NCBI RefSeq assembly: GCF_002563675.1
Contig: NZ_PDJC01000001.1
Coordinates: 1,550,001-1,614,000 of the forward strand
Source: Propionicimonas paludicola
GTDB taxonomy: Bacteria > Actinomycetota > Actinomycetes > Propionibacteriales > Propionibacteriaceae
Length of the DNA stretch: 64,000 nucleotides
Direction of reading: 5' to 3'
Shown here: positions 16,101 through 23,898 of the stretch, in pieces
Layout of the letters: every line of letters starts with the position of its first letter
How positions within the stretch are numbered: the first letter of the stretch is position 1
Program-made: the position numbers and the translations under genes
Notes under the pieces: generated by a model
What the model saw: the letters and a program-made list of their open reading frames with translations, nothing else
Told to the model about the DNA's origin: nothing
Databases searched by the model: none

Positions 16101-17802
16101 ACTCGTAGGGCCGCTCGTCCACGACGTCCGACCCAAGCGCGGTCAGATGCGGCATCACCTTGATCAGCGGCAGCTCCTCCAGGCTGAGCACGGTCAGCCG
16201 TAGGTCGGCCGGATCGTCGGCGTCGGCCGGGTCGGCGATGGTGACCCGCAGGCTGTCGGTCTCGGTGAGCTGGTTGGCCAACTCCAGATGGGCCAGCGCC
16301 ACCGCCGGCGGGTGATCGGCCTCGTAGACCTCACCGAACTCGACGCCGCGCTGCTCGCTCGGCAGGGACGCCGCCAGCCGGCTGAACTCGTCGTCCCAGC
16401 TGGTGGTGACCCGGGAGACCAACCCCTCGATCCGGGCCGCGTCCAGGGTGGCGGACGCCTGGGCGCCGAGCCGCACCACGAAGAAGAGCCTGGTCAGCAC
16501 CGACTCGCTGACCAAAGTGGCGTACTCCAGCTCCACCCCGCCCAGCTCGGCCAGCAGGATCTCCTGGATCCGCAGCCGGGTCTCGGTGTTGAACCGGTCG
16601 CGGGGCAGGAAGACCAGAGCGGTGACGAAGCCGCCGTGACGGCTGCGGCGCAGGAAGACCCGAGTCCGGCGCCGCCCGCGCAGGGCGGCCACCGCGGCGA
16701 TGGTCTGGGACAGTTCGTCCACTCCGGCTTCGAAGAGCTCGTCGCGCGGGTAGTCGGCGATCACCTGGCGAGTGGCGTTCCAGCCGTACGAGTTCGGCTC
16801 GAAGCCGCAGCCGGCCAGCAGTCGGCGGCTCTTCGCGGCCAGCACCGGGATGCTGGCCACCGACTCGGTGTAGGCCGCGGCCCCGAGCAGGCCCAGGAAG
16901 CGATGCTCCCCGTGCAGCGTTCCGTCGGCGGCGAACTGGCGCACCACCAGTTGGGTCAGGTAGGCCGGGCGATAGACCGGCGAGCGACGCTGATCCCGGA
17001 ACAGCACCAGGACGTCCTGCTCCCCCGCCTCCGGAGCGGCCACCGGGTCCAACCCCACCTCGCCGCGCAACAGCCCCAGCCCGCTGCCGGCCACCGGGCT
17101 CAGCGTCGATCCGGACGAGGCGAACGCGGCATAGCCCAGGAAGACGAAGTGCTCTCCGGCCAGCCAGTCCAGCAACTCCACGGCCTCGCCGGCGTCCGGA
17201 CGCTGCTGGCCGGCCTTCAGCTCGGTGATGGCATCCCGGCAGCGAGTCAGCATCGGCTGCCAGTCGTCCACCACCACGGCGACCGTGGCCAGCGCCCGCT
17301 CCAGCCCGGCGGTCAGCTGCGGCCCGAGTTCAGCGGCACTGCTGCCCAGCGGCGGGTACACCTCCAAGGCGATCCAGGACTCGACCTGGCCGGTGCCCAC
17401 CTCGATCAGCTCACCCTCGGCGGTGCGCCGAACTTGGGGTTGCGGGTGATACAGCTGGCGCAGGCTCCAGTCCTGGCTGGTCAGCTCGAGGACCGCGGTG
17501 TCCACCAGGAACGGGCGGTCGTCGGTGACGATCAGCACCACGCTGGAGCCGTGCGCATCCCAGGTGTCCGGGGTGAACACCTCCACCAGGTGCTGGCCGG
17601 GTCGGCGGTGCCGGCCGGCGGCCAGTTGGGCCTGGGCGAGCGCGGCCAGTTCGACCGGGTCGATCTCGGGGAGGTCCGGCTCGGGTACCGGGGCCAGGTA
17701 GGCCGCCAGCAACCCCCGCAGCTGAGGGGACGCCTCGGCGCCCGCGGCCGACAACAACTGGTCTCGCAACCCGGCAGTCGAACCAGGATCCACAGTGGGC
17801 AC
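13105..17802 (-). CDS. gdh: NAD-specific glutamate dehydrogenase, giant class
   Basis: 1565 aa, in the range of the 180-kDa GDH class first known from Streptomyces. The N-terminal half is a regulatory region with ACT-like segments; the catalytic dehydrogenase core lies at roughly residues 700-1150, with the substrate-side region [51 protein letters not shown] (catalytic Lys) and the nucleotide-binding region [15 protein letters not shown] helical C-terminal domain follows. It oxidatively deaminates glutamate to 2-oxoglutarate with NAD, linking amino-acid catabolism to the TCA cycle. The GTG start has GGAG about 6 nt upstream. The divergent DUF2505 gene shares its short promoter region. Confidence 0.95.
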   Translation of the reverse strand: [1565 protein letters not shown]

Positions 17803-17851
17803 ACCTGCTCCTTCGCAGCGACTTGGCTTGTTTCAGCCTATCCAGGCAACA

Positions 17852-18331
17852 ATGAACCTCATGCTGATCCACGCCACCAATAACTTCGCAGCTGAAGTAC
17901 CCACGGTCTTCGCCATGCTCCTCGACCCGGTGTTCCTGCGGGCGACCTGCCTGGCCGCCGAGCCGTTGGATCACGCGGTGAGTGTGGACGGGCTGCACAC
18001 CTCCAGCACCCGAGTGTTGCCCACGCCGTCGGTGGCGGCCCGGTTCACCGGCCCGACAATCAGCGTCACCGACGAGATCGTCTGGGCCGAGGAGGACGGC
18101 CCGACCCGGACCGGGACCGCCCGGGTACGGGTGGACGGGCTTCCGGCCGAACTGCTGGGCACCGTGACCCTGGTCCCCGGCGGACGCGGCAGCGTGCTCA
18201 CCTACGACGGCAACTTCGAGATTAAGATCCCGGTGCTCGGCCCGAGCCTGGCCAAGCAGGCCGCCCCGGTGCTGTTGCAGGCACTCGAGCTCCAGCAGCA
18301 GGTCGGCGACCAGTTCCTGGCCCGGGGCTAG
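17852..18331 (+). CDS. DUF2505 family protein (SRPBCC-like)
   Basis: 159 aa. Pattern and length fit DUF2505, an actinobacterial family with a START/SRPBCC-like ligand-binding fold (HATNNFAAEVPTVFAMLLDP at the N-terminus and a long C-terminal helix). The start could be ATG 17852 or ATG 17861; 17852 is taken. It is divergent from gdh. Its TAG stop and the stop of the convergent EamA gene share the tetranucleotide CTAG, so the two genes overlap by 4 nt. Function unknown. Confidence 0.8.
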   Translation: MNLMLIHATNNFAAEVPTVFAMLLDPVFLRATCLAAEPLDHAVSVDGLHTSSTRVLPTPSVAARFTGPTISVTDEIVWAEEDGPTRTGTARVRVDGLPAELLGTVTLVPGGRGSVLTYDGNFEIKIPVLGPSLAKQAAPVLLQALELQQQVGDQFLARG

Positions 18332-19191
18332 GCCTCGGCGCGGGGCGCGGACGTCCGGCGGCCGACCAAGATTCCGATCAGGACCAGCACGATCCCGGAC
18401 AGCTGCACCCAGCCCAGCTGCTCGCCGGCGAACATCGTCCCGAGCAGGACTCCGGTGACCGGGTTGAGCAGGCCGACGATGCCCACGGTGCCGGCAGCCA
18501 GCTTGGTGAGCCCGTAGAACCAGCAGACCGAGGCCAATGCCGTGGCCACCAGCGAGATGTAGGCGAAGCCGGCCACCGCGGTTCCGCTGAGGGCCGGCGG
18601 TGCTCCCTCGAAGATGATCGCCGCCACCACCAGCATCAGGCCGCCGGCCATGGCCTGCCAGGCCGTGGTGGCCAGCACCGGCATCCCGGCGCCCCACTTC
18701 TTGTTCAGCACTGCGCCCACCGACGACAACACCAGCGCCGTCAGTGAGGTCAGCACTCCGGGCAGGGTGATCCCGGCCCCACCGGTGCCGACCACCAGCA
18801 GCACTCCGGCGATGCCCAGCCCCGCACCGGCGGCCATCCCGGTGCTCGGGCGTTCACCGAGCAGCGCCCAGCCGAAGCCGCCCATCACCACCGGGGCCAA
18901 GGCCATCAGCGAGGAGGCGATCGAGCCGGGCAGCCACAGCGCCGTCAGGTACAGCAGAGCGAAGAAGCCCCCGAAGTTGAGCACGCCGAGCACCAGCGAG
19001 CGCCACCACCACGAGCCCTTGGGCAGCTGGCGGGCCAAGGCCATGAGCACGAGCCCGGCAGGCAGCGCGCGGATCGCGCCTCCCCACAGCGGATCCTCGG
19101 CCGGCAAGAAGTGCCGAGTCACGAAGTAGGTCGAACCCCAGGCGATCGGCGCGATCGCGGTCAGCGCCAACCAGCGCCATTTAGCTTCCAT
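18328..19191 (-). CDS. EamA/DMT-superfamily metabolite exporter
   Basis: 287 aa with ten predicted TM segments in two EamA halves (first half begins WLALTAIAPIAWGSTYFVTR; second starts near LTSLTALVLSSVGAVLNKKWG). The GSTY motif and the G-x-x-LLNPVTGVLLG stretch in TM9 are typical of YedA/RhaT-like exporters of amino acids or metabolites. Start ATG 19191. It is divergent from a MarR gene across only 39 bp that carries facing -10 elements and an inverted repeat, so MarR control is likely. The transported compound is unknown. Confidence 0.9.
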   Translation of the reverse strand: MEAKWRWLALTAIAPIAWGSTYFVTRHFLPAEDPLWGGAIRALPAGLVLMALARQLPKGSWWWRSLVLGVLNFGGFFALLYLTALWLPGSIASSLMALAPVVMGGFGWALLGERPSTGMAAGAGLGIAGVLLVVGTGGAGITLPGVLTSLTALVLSSVGAVLNKKWGAGMPVLATTAWQAMAGGLMLVVAAIIFEGAPPALSGTAVAGFAYISLVATALASVCWFYGLTKLAAGTVGIVGLLNPVTGVLLGTMFAGEQLGWVQLSGIVLVLIGILVGRRTSAPRAEA

Positions 19192-19230
19192 GGAAGTAAT
19201 AATGTCTTACCGGGAAGGTATTATTCCCAC
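19192..19230. promoter_or_regulatory. Back-to-back leaderless promoters with imperfect palindrome
   Basis: Plus strand TATTAT (19219-19224) sits 6 nt before the marR ATG; minus strand CATTAT sits 7 nt before the eamA ATG. GGAAGTAATA on the left and TATTATTCC on the right form an inverted repeat with a one-base insertion. A MarR dimer here would cover both promoters. Confidence 0.6.
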
Positions 19231-19740
19231 ATGACCACGCCAGACCATGTTGCTCGGATCCTCGGCCAGTGGCAACGCGAGCGCCCCGACCTCGATGTCA
19301 GCCCGGCCGCCGTGATCGGACGACTGCACCGACTCGGCGATCGGCTGCGGGTGGACATCATCGAGGTCTACCGACGCCACGGCCTGACCGAGGGTGAGTT
19401 CGACGTACTGGCCGCCCTGCGCCGCCAGGGCTCCCCCTACGAGTTGGCCCCCGGCGAACTGGCTCAACACACGATGGTCACCACCGGAGCCATCAGCAAG
19501 CGCCTGGACCGCCTCGAAGAGGCCGGACTGGTGGTGCGCCGCGGGAACGCCGCGGACGGTCGGGGCCGGATCGTCCGGATGACCGAAGCCGGGCAGCGAG
19601 TCTTCGACCAGGCCTTCACCGAGCACATGCAGAACGAGCGCCGGCTGATCGCACCGCTCACCAGCGACGAGCGGGCCGAACTGGAGCGGCTGCTCACCGC
19701 TTGGCTGAACCGGCTCGAGCAGCCCGGCTCAGCCCAGTAG
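19231..19740 (+). CDS. MarR family transcriptional regulator
   Basis: 169 aa. The winged helix-turn-helix core runs from about residue 40 to 125: EGEFDVLAALRRQGSPYELAPGELAQHTMVTTGAISKRLDRLEEAGLVVRR, then the wing GNAADGRGRIVRMTEAG. ATG 19231 is preceded by TATTAT at 6 nt and no SD, so a leaderless mRNA is expected. Divergent to an EamA exporter and likely its repressor. Its last 12 nt overlap the convergent HEAT-repeat gene. Confidence 0.92.
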   Translation: MTTPDHVARILGQWQRERPDLDVSPAAVIGRLHRLGDRLRVDIIEVYRRHGLTEGEFDVLAALRRQGSPYELAPGELAQHTMVTTGAISKRLDRLEEAGLVVRRGNAADGRGRIVRMTEAGQRVFDQAFTEHMQNERRLIAPLTSDERAELERLLTAWLNRLEQPGSAQ

Positions 19741-20433
19741 TCGAGCCAGCCGCTGCTTGCCACGGTTGCTCTTGATCACCCAGGCCAGATCCGGATCGGT
19801 GGCATCGAGTCCGAGGAAGAGCGGCAGCCCCGCCTCCGGCGTGCCGGCCACCGCGACCGACCAGCAGTAGCCGAGTCCCTGCCGCAGCGTCCGAACCTCC
19901 TCGCTGCGACGATCGGCCGCCGAGAATGCTTGGAGCGTGGCCGTGGCCCGAGCACAGGCGTCCAGCGCTGCGGCCGCAGTCAACGGATCGGCCAGCAACC
20001 GCGGCTCACAGACCGCCGCGATCCCGGCCCGCGCCACCAAGGGGTCGGACGAGGCCGCCCACCCGGCCACCAGGGCCCGGAACTGTGGTTGATCGGCATC
20101 GCCGACCCGCTGCGCGGCGATCGCCACCGCCTCCCGCACTCGCCAACGCGGGTCGGCCGCTCGGACGGTGAGCAGGTCGACCAGCTCCTGGTCCCCGGGA
20201 CGCTCCTGCAGCAACCGACCCACGGTGACCACACCGGCACAGGCCAGGAACTCGTCGGGATCATCGGCCAGCCGCCGGGCCACCGGCTCGGGCAGGACGT
20301 CGCCGGCCGCGTCCAGCAGGGTCAGGTTGCCGCGCGGTCCAGGCAGGTTGCTGTTGGCACTCAGGTAGCCGGCCAGCCCGTCGTCCGCGAGCGCGGCCAG
20401 CGCCTGGCGGTACTCGGCTCGGGAGAGGTTCAC
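19729..20433 (-). CDS. HEAT-repeat-like helical protein
   Basis: 234 aa, no Cys-rich or catalytic motif. The sequence is built of short amphipathic helices with HEAT-like phrases (RAADPRWRVREAVAIAAQRV; LVARAGIAAVCEPRLL), matching actinobacterial HEAT-repeat proteins of unknown role. The tail is basic (KSNRGKQRLARLLG). It is the third gene of a MarR-CMD-HEAT operon; its ATG overlaps the CMD stop by 4 nt, so it is translationally coupled. Probably a protein-binding scaffold (inference). Confidence 0.75.
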   Translation of the reverse strand: MNLSRAEYRQALAALADDGLAGYLSANSNLPGPRGNLTLLDAAGDVLPEPVARRLADDPDEFLACAGVVTVGRLLQERPGDQELVDLLTVRAADPRWRVREAVAIAAQRVGDADQPQFRALVAGWAASSDPLVARAGIAAVCEPRLLADPLTAAAALDACARATATLQAFSAADRRSEEVRTLRQGLGYCWSVAVAGTPEAGLPLFLGLDATDPDLAWVIKSNRGKQRLARLLG

Positions 20434-20744
20434 TGGGAAGCTGCGTCATAGGCGGCCAGTGCGGCCGGCAGCGACGAGATCACCCGCTGCCCCACGGCCG
20501 GCAGCCCGACCAGGATGGCCGAGATCACCTCGTCACGGCTCGCGCCGGCTCGGCGCGCCGATCCGACATGGAACGGGATGCCCGACTCCATGCCCGCGGC
20601 GGCAAGCACGGCCAGATAGGCCAACTCTTCGGTCTTGGCATCCAGAGACGTTGCCGCAGCCAGCTGGCCAACCATGGCCATCCAGGGCTGCTGGAACTGC
20701 GGTGCCTCGTGAGCAAAGGCATTGAAAGCCGCCGAAACGGTCAT
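20430..20744 (-). CDS. Carboxymuconolactone decarboxylase (AhpD-like) fold protein lacking cysteines
   Basis: 104 aa, the single-domain length of the CMD family, with the core pattern TEELAYLAVLAAAGME, then FHVGSARRAGASRDEVISAI. In AhpD-type members the peroxidatic CxxC precedes the conserved His; here the region reads ESGIPFHV and the whole protein has no Cys, so alkylhydroperoxidase activity is not expected. The His is kept. It overlaps the MarR gene (ATGA) and the HEAT gene (ATGA), in an operon led by the regulator. Possibly a small-molecule decarboxylase or isomerase-type member. Confidence 0.85.
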   Translation of the reverse strand: MTVSAAFNAFAHEAPQFQQPWMAMVGQLAAATSLDAKTEELAYLAVLAAAGMESGIPFHVGSARRAGASRDEVISAILVGLPAVGQRVISSLPAALAAYDAASQ

Positions 20745-21196
20745 CGTCGAATCCTTCCGTTGGGTGCGTAATCAGTGAGCCCGAAGGCCTCGACGGCCAA
20801 CTCGAAGCCCTCAGTGAGGCTGGCGAGGACCTCCGGGTCGAGTAGCTCCTGCCGAAGTCGGACCGGACCGGCCAGCGGCGCCTCGGCGATCATCCGCTCG
20901 CCGGCCGTCGTCAGCTGGACCACCCGACGACGCTGGTCGTCGGGGTCCGGAGACACCGCAACCAGGCCCTTGTCGGCCAATCGGGCGATCAGCTGGCCCA
21001 GGCTGGCCGGATGCAGCGACAGTCGGGTCCGCAGATCGGCCAGGGTGGTCGTCCCGCCGAACTCGGCGACCAGCCGCAGCATCCCCAGCTGAGCTCCGGT
21101 CAGCCCATGGACGGCCATCAGGTCGGCGTTGAACGCCGCGAACGCCGCGTCCAGGCGAAGCCAGGCCCGGATCGCTGCCTCGACAGGGGTATCCAC
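20741..21196 (-). CDS. MarR family transcriptional regulator
   Basis: 151 aa from GTG 21196, chosen because the minus-strand -10 CATAAT (21208-21203) ends 6 nt before it (leaderless) and the protein then begins with a normal MarR N-terminal helix (DTPVEAAIRAW). The open frame continues upstream but with Cys-rich noncoding-like sequence. The winged HTH includes TGAQLGMLRLVAEFGGTTTLADLRTRL and DPDDQRRRVVQLTTAG. It heads the CMD-HEAT operon and is divergent to the phenol-lyase-like gene, so it may sense an aromatic compound (inference). Confidence 0.9.
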   Translation of the reverse strand: MDTPVEAAIRAWLRLDAAFAAFNADLMAVHGLTGAQLGMLRLVAEFGGTTTLADLRTRLSLHPASLGQLIARLADKGLVAVSPDPDDQRRRVVQLTTAGERMIAEAPLAGPVRLRQELLDPEVLASLTEGFELAVEAFGLTDYAPNGRIRR

Positions 21197-21306
21197 GGCT
21201 TTATTATGGCACCCATAGCATCTCGCTGCACGTGCTCCGCGGCAGCAACGATCGCCTTGCCAATAGCCTGTTTCCCGGCAAGATTTCAACACTAAAGGAA
21301 CATTCA
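21197..21306. promoter_or_regulatory. Divergent promoter region between MarR and the beta-eliminating lyase
   Basis: Contains the leaderless MarR -10 CATAAT (minus, 21208-21203) and the SD AAAGGA (21294-21299) of the lyase gene. No Trp-codon leader peptide of the TnaC kind is present. No clear palindrome was found. Confidence 0.5.
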
Positions 21307-22755
21307 ATGGCGAAAGTTACCTTCTTCAGCGGTCAGCAGCTGCCGCTCGAAATGCACAAGGTCCGGATCATCCAGAAGCTCAACCTGCTCCCGATCGAGG
21401 AGCGCCGCCGCGCCATCAGCGAGGCCGGCTACAACACCTTCCTGCTGAACAACTCCGACGTCTTCTTGGACATGCTCACCGACTCGGGTGTGAACGCCAT
21501 GAGCGATCAGCAGCAGGCAGCCATGCTGATTGCCGACGACGCCTATGCCGGTTCGGCGACCTACACGCGGCTGTACAACAAGCTGGTCGAGATCTTCGGG
21601 ATGACCTACTTCCTGCCGGCCCATCAGGGCCGCGCAGCAGAGCACATCCTGTCCCGCAGCCTGGTCAAGCCGGGAACCTACGTCCCGATGAACTACCACT
21701 TCACCACCTCCAAGGCGCACGTCACCGCGATGGGCGGTGAGGTGCTGGAGCTGATCACTCCGGCCGGCCTCGAAGTGACCAGCACCAACCGGTTCAAGGG
21801 CAACTTCGACGTCGCCGCACTCGAGCGGCTGATCGCCGACAAGGGCGCCGACGCCATCGCCTACGTCCGGGTCGAGGCGGGCACGAACCTGATCGGTGGC
21901 CAACCGCTGAGCCTGGCCAACTTCCGCCAGACCACCGAGGTCTGCCACAAGCACGGCATCCTGGCCGTGCTGGACGCCTCCCTGCTGGCCGACAACCTGC
22001 ATTTCATCAAGACCGCCGAACCCGGTTGCGAGGACCTGTCGATCCCCGAGATCACCAAGGCCATCGCCGACTGCTTCGACATCATCTACTTCTCAGCCCG
22101 CAAGCTCGGCTTCGGCCGCGGCGGCGGCATCTGCATCCGCGACGAGTCGCTCTACCGGCAGATGCGTGGCCTGGTGCCGATGTTCGAGGGCTTCCTCACC
22201 TACGGCGGCATGTCGGTGCGGGAGATGGAGGCGATCACCGTCGGCCTGGACGAGACCATGGACGAGGACATGATCAACCAGGGTCCGCAGTTCATCGAGC
22301 ACATGGTCTCCGAGCTGGACGCCCGCGGGATCCCGGTGATCACCCCGGCCGGTGGGCTGGGCGCTCACCTGGACGCCAAGCGGTTCCTCCCGCACATCCC
22401 GCAGCCGCACTACCCGGCCGGCGCCCTGGCCTCGGCTCTCTACATCGCCTCCGGCGTGCGCGGCATGGAGCGCGGCACCCTGAGCGAGCAGCGGGACGCG
22501 GACGGGGTGGAGCCGCTGGCCAACATGGAACTGGTCCGGCTCGCCCTGCCCCGCCGGGTGTTCACGCTCAGTCAGGTGAACTACGCGATCGACCGGATCG
22601 CTTGGCTGTTCAGCCATCGCGATCTGATCGGCGGGCTGCAGTTCGTCGAGGAGCCGGAGATCCTGCGCTTCTTCTACGGACGCCTGGAGCCGATCGGCGA
22701 CTGGGTGGACCAGCTGGTGGCCCGGTTCCGGGACGAGCTGGGCGAAAGCCTGTAG
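21307..22755 (+). CDS. PLP-dependent beta-eliminating lyase, tyrosine phenol-lyase-like
   Basis: 482 aa, a full-length tryptophanase/tyrosine phenol-lyase family member. ATG 21307 has AAAGGA 7 nt upstream; an open extension to 21232 is not supported. Family marks: DDAYAGSATY (78-87), PAHQGRAAEH, PLP-ring-binding Asp223 in VLDAS, and Schiff-base Lys266 in FSARKLGFGRGGG. Two residues that separate phenol-lyase from tryptophanase favour phenol-lyase: Thr133 after Phe132 (tryptophanase has Asp) and Arg389 in MERG (tryptophanase has Val/Ile). It would split L-tyrosine to phenol, pyruvate and ammonia. The KLGFGRGG stretch after Lys266 differs from both reference groups (KKD), so the substrate is not certain. 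Confidence 0.85.
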   Translation: MAKVTFFSGQQLPLEMHKVRIIQKLNLLPIEERRRAISEAGYNTFLLNNSDVFLDMLTDSGVNAMSDQQQAAMLIADDAYAGSATYTRLYNKLVEIFGMTYFLPAHQGRAAEHILSRSLVKPGTYVPMNYHFTTSKAHVTAMGGEVLELITPAGLEVTSTNRFKGNFDVAALERLIADKGADAIAYVRVEAGTNLIGGQPLSLANFRQTTEVCHKHGILAVLDASLLADNLHFIKTAEPGCEDLSIPEITKAIADCFDIIYFSARKLGFGRGGGICIRDESLYRQMRGLVPMFEGFLTYGGMSVREMEAITVGLDETMDEDMINQGPQFIEHMVSELDARGIPVITPAGGLGAHLDAKRFLPHIPQPHYPAGALASALYIASGVRGMERGTLSEQRDADGVEPLANMELVRLALPRRVFTLSQVNYAIDRIAWLFSHRDLIGGLQFVEEPEILRFFYGRLEPIGDWVDQLVARFRDELGESL

Positions 22756-22765
22756 CTGTCACTCC

Positions 22766-22807
22766 CCGCTGAGTGGGTCTGGATCGCCGATCAGACCCAC
22801 TCAGCGG
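22766..22807. terminator. Bidirectional intrinsic terminator, 16-bp perfect stem
   Basis: CCGCTGAGTGGGTCTG (22766-22781) is the exact reverse complement of 22792-22807, with a 10-nt loop, followed on the plus strand by TTCTT. It separates the convergent lyase and EEP genes; its right arm includes the EEP stop codon and last codons. Confidence 0.88.
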
Positions 22808-23898
22808 TTCTTGGCATCAGCCTCGAACAAGACCTTGGCCACCACCGGTGAGTGATCGGAGGCGACGATGCCGGTCCACACCGGCACCCGCTGGCCCCGG
22901 ATCTTCCGCCACTCGACTCCGGGCCCCGACAGCACGCCCCAGCTGTCCACAGTGGCCCCGGTCGGCACCCAGACATAGTCGATATGCCCACCCCGGGCCA
23001 CGACTTTGGGCACGCTGACCCCGTCCACCGTGTCGCCCATCTGGTTGAGGGAACGGGCACCGGGCACGTCGGACGTGTCCGCCCGCGCCACCGTGGCCGC
23101 ATCGACCAGGCCGGCCGCGGCGAGCTTGGTCAGGTGATCCCGGTACACCGGACGCTTCTCACCGCTGCGGGCGTTGAAGTCGCCGACCATGACCAGCGGC
23201 TCCCGGTAGCCCGGATCGAGTCGGGCGATCAGATCGACCAACTCGGTGATGGCGGCCGACCGCACCTTGGCGAAGGTCGGCGTCTGCTTGGGGTGCGCGT
23301 GGACGTTCAGGAACCAGAGGGTGCGGCCGTCCGCCTTGTCGCGCAGGTGTACCCAGTCGGCGTATCGGTCGAAGACCGGACCGAGAGCCCCGCGGCTGGA
23401 GATCTGCTGGGCGCCGTTCTCCAGCACCTCGAAGCGGTCGGTGTTGACCGCGATGGCGTGCTCCCCCGGTCCGTGCAGCCAGCGGTAACCCGGCAATGCC
23501 GTCTCGATCCGTCCGGTCACCGGGGCGTCGGCCGGATACTCCTGAAAGCCGACCACATCGGGAGCGGCGTGAGTGATCTTCTCCACGATCAGCGGGGCCC
23601 GGACCACGGGATCCAGTTCGACCGGATCGATCTTGGGATACCAGTTCGACGGGGCCAGCCCGCCCAGGATGTTGTACGACATCACCGTGACGGTCAGCGG
23701 CACCCCCGGCGTCGGCGGCACCGCCAGGTGCGACGCCTCCGACGTCGGTGCGGGGACGGCTGGCGGACCGGGTGGCACCTGAGCGCAGCCGACTGCCAAC
23801 GCCGCCCACAGCACCGCTAGGGCAGCCCAGCGCCGACGACGGCCGACGACCCGGCCAGCCGGTCTGGTCTCAGCGCGGTTCGGTCTCAGCAGGCGCAT
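22801..23898 (-). CDS. Endonuclease/exonuclease/phosphatase family lipoprotein
   Basis: 365 aa from ATG 23898, which has GAGGTGG just upstream; ATG 23913 is an alternative. The N-terminus is a signal peptide with a twin-Arg-rich basic region (GRRRRW), a hydrophobic core and a lipobox-like LAVGC, so it is probably a lipoprotein on the outer face of the membrane. The EEP (DNase I-like) domain follows: VMSYNILGG, DVVGFQEY (metal Glu), NVHAHPK, VGDFNAR and SDHSPV. It may be an extracellular nuclease or phosphodiesterase. The start lies inside the last codons of the stomatin gene, so the two are translationally linked. Confidence 0.85.
   Translation of the reverse strand: MRLLRPNRAETRPAGRVVGRRRRWAALAVLWAALAVGCAQVPPGPPAVPAPTSEASHLAVPPTPGVPLTVTVMSYNILGGLAPSNWYPKIDPVELDPVVRAPLIVEKITHAAPDVVGFQEYPADAPVTGRIETALPGYRWLHGPGEHAIAVNTDRFEVLENGAQQISSRGALGPVFDRYADWVHLRDKADGRTLWFLNVHAHPKQTPTFAKVRSAAITELVDLIARLDPGYREPLVMVGDFNARSGEKRPVYRDHLTKLAAAGLVDAATVARADTSDVPGARSLNQMGDTVDGVSVPKVVARGGHIDYVWVPTGATVDSWGVLSGPGVEWRKIRGQRVPVWTGIVASDHSPVVAKVLFEADAKNR

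Noticed and set aside
16288-17883. 531-codon open frame antisense to the glutamate dehydrogenase gene
   Set aside because: Antisense shadow; Gln/Gly/Arg-rich, no motif.
21206-21295. 29-codon ORF before the lyase gene as a TnaC-like leader
   Set aside because: It contains no Trp codon and its end is not positioned like TnaC; no supporting RNA structure was seen.
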